A DNA stretch of 64,000 nt from Henriciella sp. (GTDB lineage: Bacteria > Pseudomonadota > Alphaproteobacteria > Caulobacterales > Hyphomonadaceae), in NCBI GenBank assembly GCA_002733705.1, contig NVWP01000001.1, forward strand, positions 18,639 to 82,638, in the 5' to 3' direction. A program made the position numbers and the translations under genes. Below the pieces are notes generated by a model. It was not told where the DNA came from, did not search any database, and was given only the letters and a program-made list of their open reading frames with translations. Below are positions 15,780-23,139 of this stretch, one piece after another; position 1 is the first letter of the stretch; the number at the start of each line of letters is the position of its first letter.

Positions 15780-15965
15780 CCGGACGGGGAAAGGGTATCT
15801 GCGGGCCGCCGATCCTCGCGGCTCACGTGACGGTGCGCATGGTTCCCGTAGAACGCGCCCTTTTACTGGCATACGGGCATCACGCCGCAGAATCACAAAG
15901 GGGAGCGCGTTAGCCGCAACTCCCCTTATTCCTTTTGCTGGCTTCTCACGCTTCGCGTGACCTGT
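15780..15965 (-). ncRNA. Structured RNA candidate in the late-operon leader (C4/CI-type antisense RNA?)
   Basis: The minus strand folds strongly. AAGGGGAG / CTCCCCTT flank a 14-base loop (15897-15927). GCGC-GTTC / GAAC-GCGC forms a tight hairpin at 15835-15858. GCGGC-GTGA and TCAC...GCCGC close it from outside (15880-15888 with 15818-15830). TCACGCTTCGCGTGA (15946-15960) makes a hairpin just after the upstream stop codon. An 8-base stretch (15815-15822) is complementary to 15715-15722, about 20 bases before the Shine-Dalgarno of the next short ORF. From memory, this nucleotide stretch recurs in unrelated prophages, near C4/CI RNAs; that recollection is unverified. Confidence 0.45.
15897..15927 (-). 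terminator. Hairpin downstream of the basic late-region protein
   Basis: An 8-bp perfect stem of GGGGAG/CTCCCC type without a strong T-run; TTTGTG follows on the minus strand. It may be a terminator or the 5' arm of the structured RNA. It would be a natural target for an antiterminator. Confidence 0.4.
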
Positions 15966-16552
15966 CAAGCGGCCTCGCCAAATTTCTGCGTGAACCTCTC
16001 TGGCCAGAAGTGCCGGGCAAGGCGTCTGGCCGGATGCTGCAGGATCTCGCAGGTGTGAGGCGTGAAATACCGGCCCCATTCTGCCACCACCATCTGCAGC
16101 CGCTCGCGCTCGGCTATCCTGCACCCGACAAGGCAATCTTCCATCGCGCCATGAATGCCCTTCAATCGGATCAGGGCTTCCTCTGTAGTGATCTTTTCAC
16201 CTCTACGGGGCTGCAGGGTGCCGAGAATGTCCGGCGCCTCTCTAGGAGCCTGTATGCTCGCCCTGTAGGCTTCCGTGATCTGGCGATAGCGGTGCAGGGC
16301 TTCGTGTTGATCATCGGTGAGCAGACCCTGTGTCTTCGCGACCAGCAGCGGATCATCGGGCGTGCCGGATGATCCTTTGAGAAGATCGAGGCGAAGCTGT
16401 TGCGCACGGCTGGGCTTCTGCTTGCGGGCGGCGATGTTGCCCGGCTTGGACTTCACCCGGCCGGACGGCTCACGCTCGCGAGGGCCGCTCACCTGGAACT
16501 CTGGACGGAGCTTCTGCTTACGCTTCCTGCGTGACTGTTTCGTTCTTGCCAT
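15965..16552 (-). CDS. Basic phage protein upstream of the terminase module (unknown; possible late regulator)
   Basis: 195 residues. The first 50 are very basic (MARTKQSRRKRKQKLRPEF...), then a helical middle (LTDDQHEALHRYRQITEAYR) and a C-terminal EWGRYFTPHTCEILQHPARRLARHFW. No known domain is recognised. Its place, last gene before the leader of the late operon and on the same strand, matches that of late-gene antiterminators or activators. The Arg/Lys-rich N-terminus could bind RNA. This is inference from position and composition. Confidence 0.55.
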   Translation of the reverse strand: MARTKQSRRKRKQKLRPEFQVSGPREREPSGRVKSKPGNIAARKQKPSRAQQLRLDLLKGSSGTPDDPLLVAKTQGLLTDDQHEALHRYRQITEAYRASIQAPREAPDILGTLQPRRGEKITTEEALIRLKGIHGAMEDCLVGCRIAERERLQMVVAEWGRYFTPHTCEILQHPARRLARHFWPERFTQKFGEAA

Positions 16553-16574
16553 GTGTCAGAACCCCTCTGTGTGG

Positions 16575-17984
16575 CTATCGGGATGGGCGGGAAAGGCGGA
16601 GAGCGACGGTCTGTATCCGCGTGCCGCTCGCCTTGAAGCTCTCGGGTGGCAGATCAGTGAACAGCCGCTCAAAGCGTGGCGCCCGCTTCTCAGCCCATGC
16701 TCGAAACTTCTGGTGCCTAGCGCTTTCGCCAATCTCGGCGGTGGCCGGCAGAATTGCGACCAGGCGTCCGCCGGGCTTCAGCCAGTCGAAGGCATGCAGC
16801 ACGTGGTCCATCCAGTGCGTGCCGTAGAAAGGCGGGTTCATGATGACCCAATCAAACTCGGGACGGGCCTTCATGTCGAGAAAGTTGGCGCGGTAGACGA
16901 TGACGCCGGGCCAATTCTGGATACATGCGGCGCGCTCCGCATTGACCTCAACAGCTGTGATACGCGATGCGCCCCGGCTCTTGAGCTCACGGACGATTGC
17001 CCCCGTCCCGGCGCTGGGCTCCAGGACATTCATGCCGGTGAAGTCATGGTCGCGCAGAAGCCGTTCGATGACCTCAACCGGCGTCGGATAGAACTGCAAA
17101 TCCTTGGCGACCGCCGTGCCAGGCTTCAATTCCTCGCCGCGCTCGGCCGCGTCGGGAATGACCTCGCCATAGTAGGCCGCGAGTTCCTGATTGACCTTTT
17201 CGACCAGATCCTTGCGGGTGAACCAGAGATGCGCGTTGCCGTTCATGAATGTGCGGACGCGGAAGTATCGGGTTTCGACATAGCCCTGTTTGCGGCCCCA
17301 GCCGCCCTTCCCTGCGCGTTCCTCTCGGATGGCTTCGCGCAAGGCGTCAGGCTCTGGCGGTTCACCGTCCAGTGTCGCAAAGGCGCGCTCAATGTCGACA
17401 AGCGTGTCGTAGGAGCGAGAGCCGTAGGAAATATGGCCCATATCGCCTATGAAGTTGGTGATGATGATCCGCGCATCGAACCTGAACACGTCGTGGGATT
17501 TGAACCGGCGGTCGAGGCTGGAGAAGGTGCGCGCAAGTCCGCGCTGGAAGATCAGCCTGGAATCAGACAGCAGGCCCGCGAGCGTCGCCTCAATATTCTC
17601 TTCGGTAATTTCGGGCGCCGACTCTTCCAGCGATGAGCGCCACGCCTCTTTGTCGTCCGCATCCATCAAATTCAGGAAGTTCAGCCGGTCTGCCAGCCCA
17701 TCCCAAATGCTGGCGTCCAGTTCCTGCCGGAACGCATCAAGCGCCTTTTCACGATCATAGCCGTATGGCAGCTCGAATGCCTTGAGCTGCCGCGTGCGGT
17801 CGTCTCTGCGGTCATGGTGGCGTCGCCCGAACGAGGCGCGCGCTAGCGTGTCAGACGCTGCCTGCCGGGCCTCTTGAGCGCCCTGTAACAAATCGGCCGC
17901 CTCGGTAAACTTCACCAACGCCGCATTGCGGTCGCGCACGATGCTTTCGATTGGCAGCTGAAGGTCAGGAAGCATTTCCCCCAT
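16575..17984 (-). CDS. DUF4942 - class I DNA methyltransferase
   Basis: 469 residues from the ATG that overlaps the stop of the tiny membrane ORF (TGATG). The N-terminal half resembles DUF4942 (LPYGYDREKALDAFRQELD, IIITNFIGDMGHISYGSRSYD). The C-terminal half is a Rossmann methyltransferase: YPTPVEVIERLL, motif I NVLEPSAGTGAIVREL, motif IV VIMNPPFYGTHW, and a LKPGGRLVAILPA motif. NPPF is typical of N6-adenine or N4-cytosine enzymes. Such solitary phage methylases modify phage DNA against host restriction. A second ATG 9 bases downstream has GGGGGA before it and could be the true start. Confidence 0.83.
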   Translation of the reverse strand: MGEMLPDLQLPIESIVRDRNAALVKFTEAADLLQGAQEARQAASDTLARASFGRRHHDRRDDRTRQLKAFELPYGYDREKALDAFRQELDASIWDGLADRLNFLNLMDADDKEAWRSSLEESAPEITEENIEATLAGLLSDSRLIFQRGLARTFSSLDRRFKSHDVFRFDARIIITNFIGDMGHISYGSRSYDTLVDIERAFATLDGEPPEPDALREAIREERAGKGGWGRKQGYVETRYFRVRTFMNGNAHLWFTRKDLVEKVNQELAAYYGEVIPDAAERGEELKPGTAVAKDLQFYPTPVEVIERLLRDHDFTGMNVLEPSAGTGAIVRELKSRGASRITAVEVNAERAACIQNWPGVIVYRANFLDMKARPEFDWVIMNPPFYGTHWMDHVLHAFDWLKPGGRLVAILPATAEIGESARHQKFRAWAEKRAPRFERLFTDLPPESFKASGTRIQTVALRLSRPSR

Positions 17985-18073
17985 CACGCCACCCCCGGCC
18001 ATGCAATGAACCAGAGCGCCAAGGCGAGAAGGCATAGAAGGTTCAGGTTTGTGTGGTATCTGGAACGGGTCAT
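17984..18073 (-). CDS. 29-residue single-pass membrane peptide
   Basis: MTRSRYHTN then a hydrophobic helix (LNLLCLLALALWFIAWPGVA) to the stop. AAAGGAG lies 6 bases before the ATG, a near-perfect ribosome site. Its ATG overlaps the previous gene's TGA (ATGA) and its TGA overlaps the next ATG (TGATG). Coupling at both ends on the coding strand argues for a real gene. Basic residues at the N-terminus predict a cytoplasmic N-terminus. Role unknown. Confidence 0.65.
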   Translation of the reverse strand: MTRSRYHTNLNLLCLLALALWFIAWPGVA

Positions 18074-18936
18074 GCGGCACTCCTTTGCGGGATTTTCGGG
18101 GCGGCCGGATCATCTGCAAGCAGGCGACGGATGCGGTTCAGGATTTCGTCGGGTGCGCGGCAGGTCGAGTAATGTGGAGGATCGCCAAGATAGGCCGGCC
18201 ATGTGTTGCCGCAGCTGTCCACGTAGTTGCGGGCCGCAGTCTTCCAGTCCTCTATCGAGGTCTCGACAATGCGCGGCTTCGCCTCTCGCAACACATCGGC
18301 GTATCGTTCATCCTTCAGCCAGCGGAACATGTCAGGCAGTGGCGGGATGAAATCTTTCGGAGCTCGTCGGGCCTCCACGGCTAGGCGGATGGCTTTCAGG
18401 ATTTCTTGCGGGTCAGCCTTCCTGACCGACCTACCCCACTGGTCTCGGGCTTTCTTCTTCGTCTGTCCAGAGGCTTTCAGGGAACAAGACTGGTAGAGCT
18501 TCCACGCTTCCTCGAAAATCGAGAAATCAACTTTACTCTTTCCGGTTCCTTCCGGTTCTTCCTTATAGGGGACCGCACCATTCTGCGGGTCCATTGACAT
18601 ATTTTTGCGGGCGCATTCTTTTGCGGGCGCATTCTTTTGCGGGCCCAATACGGCTCCAGTGATGCCGATTTTTAGATGGAATTGCCCCACTGAGGAGCCG
18701 CGACCGCGACCGTGATATTGGTATTCGCGCTCAATTAGGCCGGCCGCTTCAAGGGCCTTCATGTGATTTTGAAGGGCGCGCTCACCGAGACCGGAACGCT
18801 CTTCCAGCCAATCCATTGACGGGTTGCACTGTCCTGTACTGCCATTGTGACAGTCAGCCAGAAGCATCAGGATCGCCTTCGTATTGATGGGCAGACCGCG
18901 AACCTCGATTGCCCATGACATCGCCTTGTTGCTCAT
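18070..18936 (-). CDS. Winged-helix phage replication protein (replisome organiser-like)
   Basis: 288 residues. The N-terminal 85 form an HTH_36-type winged helix (SWAIEVRGLPINTKAILMLLADCHN, GLGERALQNHMKALEAAGLIER). A linker rich in charged residues follows, then a helical C-terminal domain (FEEAWKLYQSCSLKASGQTKKKARDQW, ILKAIRLAVEARR). This two-domain plan, coupled by ATGA to a DnaB-type helicase gene, is that of phage replication initiators or helicase loaders (lambda O/P position). The phage origin may lie within this gene, but no iterons stand out to the eye. Confidence 0.72.
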   Translation of the reverse strand: MSNKAMSWAIEVRGLPINTKAILMLLADCHNGSTGQCNPSMDWLEERSGLGERALQNHMKALEAAGLIEREYQYHGRGRGSSVGQFHLKIGITGAVLGPQKNAPAKECARKNMSMDPQNGAVPYKEEPEGTGKSKVDFSIFEEAWKLYQSCSLKASGQTKKKARDQWGRSVRKADPQEILKAIRLAVEARRAPKDFIPPLPDMFRWLKDERYADVLREAKPRIVETSIEDWKTAARNYVDSCGNTWPAYLGDPPHYSTCRAPDEILNRIRRLLADDPAAPKIPQRSAA

Positions 18937-20318
18937 GCTGCCCTCTCCACGTTCCCGCGCTCGCGGATCACGTTGTTGTCCATTGAGTGCGTGAACAGCT
19001 CAGTCCCGACCGGGCCGTTGCGGTTCTTCGCAATGATGATTTCAGCCTGCCCACGCACGGCGGTAAGCTTGCGCGAGGCGTCGGCCTGCTCTTCCGGCGT
19101 TCCCTCGCTCTGGGCACGCTCCAGGTAGTAATCTTCGCGGTGTAGGAAGATGACGCTATGCGCGTCCTCCTCGATCTCACCAGAGTTGCGCAGGTCATGC
19201 AGCAGCGGCTTGCGCTTCTCGGCCTGCGAGGCACGGTTGAGCTGCACCATGACAACGACAGCCAGATCAAAGCGCTTGGCAATTTCCAGAAGGGCCTTCG
19301 ACACATTGCCGGTATCTTCGTATCGATTGCGGCGCCCTTCGTCGGGCTTGAGGTGGCCGATGTGGTCCACAAAGATGACTTGCAGGGGGCCATGTCCGGC
19401 GCGCTTGGAACGCATATTCATGGAGCGTATCGCTGCTGCCATCTGCTGCGGACAAAGGCCCATGCGATCATCGATCATGAAGCGCTTTGCTGACAGCGCA
19501 TCGACGCCGCCTGCCAGAAACTCCAGATCTTCGGGGCGCGCTTGATTTTGCTCAACGTCGAAATAGCGAATGCGCCGCCCGCGCTTCCATGCTTCATAGC
19601 AGGCCTTGCGCGTGGCGAGGGATTCTCTCGGCATTTCTAGCGAAAAGAATCCGACAGGCGCGCCCGCTTCGGCCATCTCGTGGCCGATCACCGTTGCAAG
19701 CGTTGTCTTGCCCATAGAGGGCCGCGCAGCCAGCACGTGGATGGCGCCCTTCATGAGCCCGCCGAGCTTGCGATCCAGTGACGGCAGGCCCATCTTCACA
19801 AAGCGTGAGGCGCGATCCTTCTGGCTCTCAAGCGCCATCAGAAGCGAAGCGCCGGCGTCATGGGTCTCGACAACCGCGCCGCTGTGCTTCTGCAGCTCCT
19901 CAAGCGCTGCCTCGTGTTCACCGAGGAGCTTGTCCGGGTCGCCGCTATTCATCGCGGCCTTGCTTAGCTCACCACCAAGAGACGCCAGAGACCGGCGCTT
20001 CCACAGGCTGGCAACCATGCCCGCATAGTCGATGATTTCTGGGCCAAAGGCGCATTGGTCCAAAAGGTCGCCAAGATAGGCGGCCCCGCCAATTTCCTTC
20101 AGCCTGGACTCGCCCTCAAACCATTCGCGAAGGGTGACGCCATCAGCAACTCGGCCCTCTCGAATATGCGTTTCTATGGCTTCCCATACGGCGCGGTGCG
20201 CGAGCGAATAGAAGCACTCACCGTGAAGAACATCGCGCACGCGGTAGAATGCGGCATTATCGTACAGGATGGCGCCAAGGACGCCCGCTTCAGCAGAAAG
20301 GTTATGAGGCGCTTCCAT
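18933..20318 (-). CDS. Replicative DNA helicase, DnaB-like (phage)
   Basis: 461 residues. The N-terminal DnaB domain begins APHNLSAEAGVLGAILYD. Walker A is ARPSMGKTTLA (about residue 200), Walker B VIFVDHIGHL, and the sensor region VVVMVQLNRASQ ... LRNSGEIEEDAHSVIFLHR is diagnostic of DnaB. GGGGAGGAC precedes the ATG. It unwinds DNA at the phage fork and probably replaces or recruits the host helicase. Confidence 0.94.
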   Translation of the reverse strand: MEAPHNLSAEAGVLGAILYDNAAFYRVRDVLHGECFYSLAHRAVWEAIETHIREGRVADGVTLREWFEGESRLKEIGGAAYLGDLLDQCAFGPEIIDYAGMVASLWKRRSLASLGGELSKAAMNSGDPDKLLGEHEAALEELQKHSGAVVETHDAGASLLMALESQKDRASRFVKMGLPSLDRKLGGLMKGAIHVLAARPSMGKTTLATVIGHEMAEAGAPVGFFSLEMPRESLATRKACYEAWKRGRRIRYFDVEQNQARPEDLEFLAGGVDALSAKRFMIDDRMGLCPQQMAAAIRSMNMRSKRAGHGPLQVIFVDHIGHLKPDEGRRNRYEDTGNVSKALLEIAKRFDLAVVVMVQLNRASQAEKRKPLLHDLRNSGEIEEDAHSVIFLHREDYYLERAQSEGTPEEQADASRKLTAVRGQAEIIIAKNRNGPVGTELFTHSMDNNVIRERGNVERAA

Positions 20319-20553
20319 CGTCCTCCCCTTTCTCTTTCTGGCGTTCCTCCAGCGTTTTCAGGACAGGCAGGAAGGATTCCACGACCGTCTTGAACTCGTC
20401 GGGATATTCGCGCGGTTCGCGGAGGTTGTCGGAGCGAAGCGCCGGAATGTTTTCGGTGCCGAACTGCTCAAACTTACTCCCCACTGGCGCGCATGAGGCG
20501 CACCAAAGTTTCTTCGTGCAATGCTCTGGGTTTTGTTCTCCACACTCAGTCAT
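20302..20553 (-). CDS. Small Cys-rich phage protein (putative zinc binding)
   Basis: 83 residues from MTECGEQNPEHCTKKLWCASC; C-x7-C-x5-C-x2-C could hold one zinc. The rest is charged and helical (EFKTVVESFLPVLKTLEERQKEK). It overlaps the HTH gene before it by 8 bases and the helicase gene after it by 17. No family recognised. Confidence 0.6.
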   Translation of the reverse strand: MTECGEQNPEHCTKKLWCASCAPVGSKFEQFGTENIPALRSDNLREPREYPDEFKTVVESFLPVLKTLEERQKEKGEDDGSAS

Positions 20554-20821
20554 CCGCCAGCGCTCCCGTGAGGAACTGGCGCACATGCCTCACGGCCACG
20601 TCCAGCTTGTCGCTGATCTCACGGGCGGACAGCCCTTGATCATTGAGCCTCAAAATCTCAAGGTCTCTATCCTCATTGCGAAGGGTGGTGAGATACCTCT
20701 TTTTCAGGCCAGCGACGGCCGAGCCAGTGCGCCCCATCCTGACGCCTGCCTCTTTCTGAGAAAGCCCCTCCTTAGTCATGAGGTCATGAGCTTCGTGCGC
20801 GGGCGTTTTCTTGTAGTTCAT
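20546..20821 (-). CDS. Double helix-turn-helix regulator
   Basis: 91 residues from MNYKKTPAHEAHDL; TGGAGGA lies 7 bases upstream and decides the start. Two HTH motifs are visible: LSQKEAGVRMGRTGSAVAGLKKRY and LSAREISDKLDVAVRHVRQFL. It is coupled to the preceding gene by ATGA. DNA-binding is likely; the target is unknown. Confidence 0.7.
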   Translation of the reverse strand: MNYKKTPAHEAHDLMTKEGLSQKEAGVRMGRTGSAVAGLKKRYLTTLRNEDRDLEILRLNDQGLSAREISDKLDVAVRHVRQFLTGALADD

Positions 20822-21189
20822 ACCGAAATCCTCCAATGATCCTCGTAATCTTCGAGCAGGCTCTGAGGTCCGTCCGGCGCGTTGCGATTGAGCCACTGCG
20901 TCAATGCAGGCCGGGAGAGGCCAAGGGCCCTCGCGACGGACGAGATAGACGTTTTTCTATTGGCTATTGCTCGGCAGCGGCGCACTGCCTCACTTGGCGA
21001 CGTCGCGTTCTTGTGCGGGCGATCCAGAATACGCGAGTAAAGGTCTGGCCAGCGACGCCTTGTTTCTCTGTAGGCGTAGATGCGGCTGGTGCCCCACTCT
21101 TCGCCAATCTTCTCAAATCCGCCGCCACGGTCGCAAACATCTTCTGCGACCTTTTTGCGCTCTACCCAGGTCTTTGCGGAGTGAGTCAT
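20818..21189 (-). CDS. Small helix-turn-helix phage protein
   Basis: 123 residues. The N-terminal part (GFEKIGEEWGTSRIYAYRETRRRW) and the C-terminal part (KTSISSVARALGLSRPALTQWLNRN) each look like an HTH. It overlaps its neighbours by ATGA at both ends. Probably binds DNA in early regulation or replication. Not assigned to a family. Confidence 0.65.
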   Translation of the reverse strand: MTHSAKTWVERKKVAEDVCDRGGGFEKIGEEWGTSRIYAYRETRRRWPDLYSRILDRPHKNATSPSEAVRRCRAIANRKTSISSVARALGLSRPALTQWLNRNAPDGPQSLLEDYEDHWRISV

Positions 21190-21656
21190 GCCGCCACCTG
21201 CCCCGCGACAGCTTCGCGTCCGGCCTGTGTGGCACCATAGACGTGCGCACTGTTGCCCATCCTTGTTTTGGCGGTGCGGGGTCCTTTGTAGGCGAGGCCC
21301 ATTTCTTTCAGTTCGGAGAGGCGCGGGCTGACAATATCGGCGTCGATACCGATAGATGCAGCAACGTCCTCTGCGCCCTTCTGACCGTGCGTGACGATGT
21401 GCGAGAGAACCTTGAGCCGGATCGTGCCGACCTCACCCGACAGCTTCGCAGCCATCTCAGCAGAAGCGCCGCCGCCCTTGGAGCCGACCTCGCCTTTATA
21501 GGGGTGCTCACCAAAGATGTGCGGCACTGACACCGCCCACTGATCCAGATGATTACGGCAACCAGTTGCGATATGCCCATCAGGGAACTTGAAGGTTCCG
21601 ACGGCCGGGACATTTTGCGGGCCGTGGAGGGCGCATCCTTCGCAGTGTTTAGTCAT
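21186..21656 (-). CDS. Winged-helix protein with N-terminal Cys/His cluster
   Basis: 156 residues. The N-terminus has MTKHCEGCALHG and a later GCRNHLDQW, a possible metal site. From about residue 80 a winged helix is visible (LKVLSHIVTHGQKGAEDVAASIGIDADIVSPRLSELKEMGLAYK), with a GNSAHVYGATQAGREAV wing. Similar phage proteins occur in replication and early regions. Coupled by ATGA to the next gene. Confidence 0.65.
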   Translation of the reverse strand: MTKHCEGCALHGPQNVPAVGTFKFPDGHIATGCRNHLDQWAVSVPHIFGEHPYKGEVGSKGGGASAEMAAKLSGEVGTIRLKVLSHIVTHGQKGAEDVAASIGIDADIVSPRLSELKEMGLAYKGPRTAKTRMGNSAHVYGATQAGREAVAGQVAA

Positions 21657-22597
21657 CGCGCGCCCCCATTCGGGCAGGGAGCGAAACTCGACCGCGCGGG
21701 CCCTTCAAAAAAATCTTCACGGACCCGCTCGTGAGCGAGCACCTTTTCGCCCGCTTCGGCTGCCTGCTTAAGGATGCTCCGAAGATTGCGGATCTCCTGC
21801 TCAAGGTCTTGAACGATGCCCTGCTCAGATAGCAAATGAATGATGTTACGGCGCTTGTATCGAAGCTGCCTCCAGTCGCTGTCACGCGGCAATCCGAGAG
21901 CCAAAGCCGCCTCTACACGAAGGCCCTCTATCTCCCGCAGAACTGCCTGCTTTGCCTGCTCGGCCTTTTCTCTGGCTTCAAGCTTTGCATCGCGCAGAAC
22001 ACAAGCCGCTTCATCGCGCATCTTGGCGGCTTCGGTGCGCTGGTACTCGACGTGGTCTTTCAAGCCGCGCACATCTCGTAGGATGCGGGCAACATCCTCG
22101 CCGCAGTCTTTCCGAACGCTTTCCGAAATAGTCCAGAGGTCGTGGCGCCGTGGACTAGCCTCCCTTTTCTCTCGAACGCGGTCGACGCCATCGATCAGCA
22201 TTTTCATCATGGCCGTGAAGTCCGGTCGACCAGTGCCGGGGCGCTCTCGCTTTAGCGTCTTCCAGCCCGCGTCGCTGCGGACGATAAGCCCACACTCCTG
22301 CGGCACGTCGTTCTTCGTGATAAGCCCTTTGGGCACGGCGAAAATGACGCCGCCGGAGAACTTCAGATAGCTCTGCCACTTGGCGCTAGTCACGTCCGAC
22401 AGAAAATCGGACCGGCTGATCTTGATCTCGTAGCTAACCGGGCGCGGATTAGCGAAAGACTTTTGCATGGTGTACACGTCCGGGCGAGGGTTGCCGCTCG
22501 GTCCCATCTGCATATCCGTCCAAATCATGCGGTTTGGCGCGCTGAGGTGATCGGCCAAATCGCGGGCTAGATCGTCGTGCTTCCAGTTCTCACTCAT
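21653..22597 (-). CDS. PD-(D/E)XK nuclease-like protein with coiled-coil tail
   Basis: 314 residues. Near the N-terminus RPDVYTMQKSF...PVSYEIKISRSDFLSD gives a D-x(n)-E-x-K active-site pattern, followed by WQSYLKFSGGVIFAVPKGLI, as in MmcB/DUF1061-type nuclease folds. From about residue 165 to 290 it is a long charged coiled coil (DEAACVLRDAKLEAREKAEQAKQ). The C-terminus is short and basic. A role in DNA processing or defence against foreign DNA is possible; the fold is inferred from motif only. Confidence 0.6.
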   Translation of the reverse strand: MSENWKHDDLARDLADHLSAPNRMIWTDMQMGPSGNPRPDVYTMQKSFANPRPVSYEIKISRSDFLSDVTSAKWQSYLKFSGGVIFAVPKGLITKNDVPQECGLIVRSDAGWKTLKRERPGTGRPDFTAMMKMLIDGVDRVREKREASPRRHDLWTISESVRKDCGEDVARILRDVRGLKDHVEYQRTEAAKMRDEAACVLRDAKLEAREKAEQAKQAVLREIEGLRVEAALALGLPRDSDWRQLRYKRRNIIHLLSEQGIVQDLEQEIRNLRSILKQAAEAGEKVLAHERVREDFFEGPARSSFAPCPNGGAR

Positions 22598-22770
22598 TCC
22601 CCCTGCCCTCCCTTGTCGGAGAGGCGACGGCGTAGCGCCCAGCGCTCCATATTGAAGCCTGCCTCGTAGGTGCCCCAGCCTAGCTTGCGGAGGCTGCTAC
22701 CAGTCAGCTGTATGGCAATCAGGAACGGGGCTGCGATTGGCCCGGCGAAGTTCCTCAAGTTCACGCTCAT
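22594..22770 (-). CDS. 58-residue ORF overlapping two neighbours (unknown)
   Basis: MSVNLRNFAGPIAAPFLIAIQLTG... with a weakly hydrophobic N-terminal stretch and a basic C-terminal half (MERWALRRRLSDKGG). It ends with TGA overlapping the nuclease-like ATG. It overlaps the preceding gene by 74 bases, which lowers confidence; AGAGG lies about 10 bases before the ATG. It fills what would otherwise be a 99-base gap. Confidence 0.4.
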   Translation of the reverse strand: MSVNLRNFAGPIAAPFLIAIQLTGSSLRKLGWGTYEAGFNMERWALRRRLSDKGGQGE

Positions 22771-23080
22771 GCTGCATGACCTCTCTTTTCTTATCGTTGA
22801 GTTCGGCTTCGAGAGCCGCGATGCCCCCGGCTTGGATGAAGGGCTCGAACACCCTTTGAAGGCTCGGCCAGTAGCCCGCGTTGATCATCGAAATGACGAT
22901 CAGGAGTGCGGGCAGATGCCCTTGCCGATAGTTCTCGGCGGTGCGCTCTGAGATGATGACGTTGCGCGACTCCAGGTCGGCGCGCATGGCTGCGGCGCTC
23001 GGCCAATGGTTCTGGCAAAAGCGCGTCCAGCGGCGTTCTGCGACGGACCGCAAGAAGTTGCGGTTTTCCTGAATATTCAT
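22697..23080 (-). CDS. HTH-like phage protein with C-terminal coiled coil
   Basis: 127 residues from MNIQENRNFLRSVAERRW, with GGAGATGAGA before the ATG. The middle (RNVIISERTAENYRQGHLPALLIVISMINAGYW) resembles a helix-turn-helix of a Cro/C1-type fold. The C-terminal third is a coiled coil (ALEAELNDKKREVMQHERELEELRR). Function unknown; probably regulatory. Confidence 0.6.
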   Translation of the reverse strand: MNIQENRNFLRSVAERRWTRFCQNHWPSAAAMRADLESRNVIISERTAENYRQGHLPALLIVISMINAGYWPSLQRVFEPFIQAGGIAALEAELNDKKREVMQHERELEELRRANRSPVPDCHTADW

Positions 23081-23139
23081 TCTCATCTCCATGGGTAGAT
23101 TGCTCTCCATGGAGACGGACGGCACACAAAGGAGCGCCT

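Noticed and set aside
15774-16136. A 120-codon protein reading through the leader region
   Set aside because: It shadows the basic protein in its first half and the structured RNA in its second. The recurring FVILRRDARMPVKGR reading is better explained by a conserved nucleotide element.
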